From positions 4,593,336 to 4,657,335 of the forward strand of contig JAQFVV010000014.1 of the NCBI GenBank assembly GCA_028023455.1: DNA of 64,000 nt, in the 5' to 3' direction. Of this stretch, positions 61,784-64,000 are shown one piece after another. The stretch's first letter is position 1. Every line of letters begins with the position of its first letter. A program made the position numbers and the translations under genes. The notes below the pieces were generated by a model that was given only the letters and a program-made list of their open reading frames with translations, was not told the DNA's origin and did not search any database. Source of the DNA: Epiperipatus broadwayi (Eukaryota; Onychophora; Udeonychophora; Euonychophora; Peripatidae).

Positions 61784-63090
61784 TCGTCGATGAGCCCTAT
61801 ATCCCACTGGATGGCGCTGTTTTCATGCTAAAACACATAAAAATGGTGTTTCCGTGGCTGACATGTTCGAACCTGCATTTTCTATAATACAACTTTTTTG
61901 TTGTGCTACAGATTGCAGGCCGCTATGTCACATCACAGTACAGCATGTATGTTTTACACAGCAAATAATTTTCTGAATATCACACAGTTTACAAAATAGT
62001 TATGGTTTGGGGAGAGGGTATGTTTTTTTGAATTGGATGAAAATGTTGTTTTCATTTGATTTTTTTATACTTTAAAGTATTGAAATGTTCTGATTTTGTA
62101 AAGTAATAATTAACAGACTTTTTACACCATAGTGTATTGAAGTTTTAAGTAGTAAATGTTGACGAGATATATGTATAAAGTGAGTTGGAAGTAGGTAACG
62201 AGTCAAGTAACGTACTGTTCATAACATTCCACGAGACAAAGAAGTTGTATGGTGTGTATATATTTGAAATAAAAAAGAGTGTTAACACAAAAATATCCCC
62301 TAAGAAAAGTAGAATTTTCCCCGTTTTTTTTTAAATGTCATAAAAAACATATATTATAAACATTTTATATATATATATTTGTCATTGTTTAAAAAAGTTT
62401 TAGTTTCTTTCTTTTCTCTGACTACTGTTAGACTTTGTTGAATATAGTTTACGTTTATTGTTATCATTTATTTTATAGATGTTAGTAAAATAAAATGTTT
62501 GCAGAAATACGATTTTGATATTTTTTATTTTAGCATTACAAACAACAGAACAATAACCCTAAAACTAACCCTAAACCTAACCCTAAACCTAACTGTAATC
62601 CTAACCCTAAAACTAATCCTAAAATTAACCCTAATCCTAACCTAAAACTAACCCTAAACCTAACTCTAAAACTAACTCTAAAATTAACCCTAAACCTAAC
62701 CGTAACAAGTTTTACTTTTAGTTGTCATTCTATTTGAAATAAAAACTAGCAGTAAACAACAACAACAACAAAAAAAGCTGTAACCCCAGTAAAAAAATCT
62801 CCGATAGAAAATTGATTTTTCTAATAAAAAGCAAACTAAAAAAGACGAATCAAATTGTAATTTGTTTATTTTATTTTACATTTATTATTATCATTTAATT
62901 TGTATACATTAATAAAAAATAATATTTAAAATTAAATAATATTTAAAAAAGATGATTTTCTTTTGTTTTTATTTTCACATTACAAAAAACACATCAAAAT
63001 GATTATAATTAACAGCCTGGGAATGATCATATTTTATAGTTTAAGCGTGAAAACTGTGCCATCGAGTGGGATATAGTAGCTATTCGATGA
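61784..63090. mobile_element. Non-autonomous inverted-repeat element carrying a telomere-like array
   Basis: The ends are imperfect inverted complements over about 60 bp at roughly three quarters identity. The left end (61784 on) and the complement of the right end (63090 back) share 'CTATATCCCACT', 'GATGGC', 'GTTTTCA.GCT' and 'AAAC'. Both ends abut ATT repeats. The interior (about 1.2 kb) has no long reading frame and contains the CCCTAA-like array at 62553-62706. This fits a non-autonomous DNA transposon inserted in an ATT tract. The superfamily is not determined, because a target duplication cannot be read in the repeat. Confidence 0.7.
62553..62706. repeat. Degenerate telomere-like (CCCTAA/CCTAAA) array
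   Basis: About 150 bp of C-rich-strand units such as CCCTAAACCTAA, CCCTAAAACTAA and CCTAAAATTAA, mostly 12-bp dimers. It is interstitial, bounded by ordinary sequence and enclosed by the inverted-repeat element. It is not a chromosome end. Confidence 0.85.
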
Positions 63091-63092
63091 CA

Positions 63093-63093
63093 A

Positions 63094-63150
<57 letters not shown>

Positions 63151-63197
63151 CATCATCATTATCATTATTATTATCATTATCATAATCATCATCATCA

Positions 63198-63258
<61 letters not shown>
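63093..63258. repeat. (ATT)n/(ATC)n microsatellite
   Basis: ATT repeats with an inner ATC/ATCATT block (about 63150-63201). On the minus strand this is the tail of the LINE that starts at 63259. Confidence 0.95.
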
Positions 63259-64000
63259 GTTTCAAAGTAAACTTTATTAGGCAAAAATTGGTTACATCAT
63301 ATCAGGCTGTACATTGTATAATATATTAACAAACTAGGAGCTATCATTAATTACAGAAAGAAACACTTTTTTTTCTATTAGAGTCTTTAGTAATTGTTAT
63401 TGTTTTCATACTTCAGTTCTTACTGTTGGTCCGTTCTGGATTTCCATTTTTTCTGAAGTTATGTTTTGTGTTTCCATTACAATGCTGCTCTTATTTTGAA
63501 GAGAGACCAAGTGGCAGCAAAAATGTCTGGTGGTGCAAGAAGATTGTCCCTTTCTTTAAGTTTTTCTAGCTTGTTATGATATGTGTTAGGATGTCTTCTT
63601 GTATTGTTTCCTAAGGTAAATGTACATCTGGTACACCATAAGGCATATAAGCTGAAAGTGGCTGCACGAATTGTTAGTATTTTGTTTTCCTTGAATGTTT
63701 TCAGCATTTTTTCTATTGTGGTATCATTTTTTCTATAATTGTTCAACATCAGTTGTCTAACTTTTTCTAGTCCTCTACAGTAGCATCTCAAATGTTCTTG
63801 TGTTTCTTTTTCCCTATGACACAAAAAACATATTGGATCAACATTTAGGTAGAATCTTCTGAAGCGGATGAAATGTGTTGTAGGTAATGCATTAAGATTC
63901 AATTTGAGAATGAAGTCAAAAAATTTTGGTTCTAGGTACCATCTTTTGTATTTTTTGAGTAGCTGGCTATTTTCTATTCCCAGTACTGTTAGCTTATTAT
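63259..64000 (-). mobile_element. 3' end of a third LINE, running out of the window
   Basis: Minus strand: the coding end (64000-63477) is followed by a 3' UTR of about 215 bp with 'cctaataaagtttac' just before the microsatellite tail. The family differs from the 57.4-kb LINE. It is the same family as the remnants at 43.4-44.8 kb and 23.5-24.3 kb. Confidence 0.85.
63477..64000 (-). CDS. LINE ORF2 C-terminal part with zinc-binding motif (5' end outside window)
   Basis: The frame is open from the window edge to TAA at 63479-63477. It reads 'LKKYKRWYLEPKFFDFILKL', then 'ALPTTHFIRFRRFYLNVDP', then the finger 'CFLCHREKETQEHLRCYC' (C-x2-C...H-x4-C), then 'LYALWCTRCTFTLG' and an Ala/Leu-rich end. 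This is the zinc-binding region that lies after the reverse transcriptase in several LINE groups, and RT itself would be beyond 64000. About 174 codons with no stop suggest a fairly young copy, whereas its two relatives in the window are broken. An ATG at 63902 is internal, not the start. Confidence 0.8.
   Translation of the reverse strand, partial: NKLTVLGIENSQLLKKYKRWYLEPKFFDFILKLNLNALPTTHFIRFRRFYLNVDPICFLCHREKETQEHLRCYCRGLEKVRQLMLNNYRKNDTTIEKMLKTFKENKILTIRAATFSLYALWCTRCTFTLGNNTRRHPNTYHNKLEKLKERDNLLAPPDIFAATWSLFKIRAAL

Noticed and set aside
62553-62706. Chromosome end (telomere)
   Set aside because: The array is degenerate, short, enclosed by a transposon-like element and followed by ordinary sequence.
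63080-63265. Poly-Asn/Asp reading frame
   Set aside because: Produced by the ATT/ATC microsatellite.

Overview
The window looks like AT-rich nuclear DNA of an invertebrate metazoan. The evidence is one clean spliced exon of an axonemal dynein heavy chain (38886-39069, minus), abundant non-LTR retrotransposons of the CR1/Jockey type, Penelope-like (GIY-YIG) retroelement remnants, a tRNA-like SINE with a target-site duplication, many fold-back/hairpin DNA elements, and long (ATT)n microsatellites. A degenerate CCCTAA-type array fits a TTAGGG-telomere lineage but does not prove one. I do not name a species. There is no bacterial-style gene organisation; most of the window is intronic or intergenic DNA made of decayed repeats.

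Layout. 0-5 kb: a decayed lysine/glutamate-rich reading frame (minus), a dispersed repeat, an eroded SINE and short tandem repeats. 8.5-10.4 kb: a 5'-truncated LINE (minus) abutting a perfect 75-unit (TAA) tract. 12.2-14.3 kb: a dispersed direct repeat, two Penelope-like GIY-YIG remnants (minus) and a 704-bp fold-back element with 268-bp arms. 18-25 kb: decayed coding stretches, another fold-back copy and LINE 3' ends bounded by ATT tracts. 25.8-26.5 kb: two Penelope-like fragments joined head to head. 28.6-29.4 kb: a longer Penelope-like remnant (plus). 31.4 kb: a hairpin MITE. 33.3 kb: a possible first coding exon with a membrane anchor. 34.8-35.6 kb: a tandem duplication. 38.2 kb: a SINE with a duplicated promoter half. 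38.9 kb: the dynein exon. 43.4-44.8 kb: a decayed LINE 3' part. 45.1 kb: a second copy of the 2.2-kb dispersed repeat. 48.6 and 50.8-52.9 kb: two stretches visibly richer in G+C/CpG, with a candidate exon. 52.9-55.7 kb: two hairpin elements and a roughly 315-bp tandem array split by a fold-back insertion. 57.2-64 kb: a nearly complete LINE (plus) with a PHD-finger ORF1 and an EN/RT ORF2, then an inverted-repeat-bounded element carrying the telomere-like array, then the 3' end of a third LINE (minus).

How parts relate. The dynein exon is the only securely recognised host coding sequence; the DNA around it is probably intron of that gene. The LINE at 57.4-61.8 kb encodes a complete retrotransposition set (nucleic-acid-binding ORF1p, endonuclease, reverse transcriptase) apart from one homopolymer frameshift. 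LINEs of this kind could have mobilised the SINE. LINE ends recur at (ATT)n tracts, which appear to be both LINE tails and landing sites, and one small DNA element sits inside such a tract.
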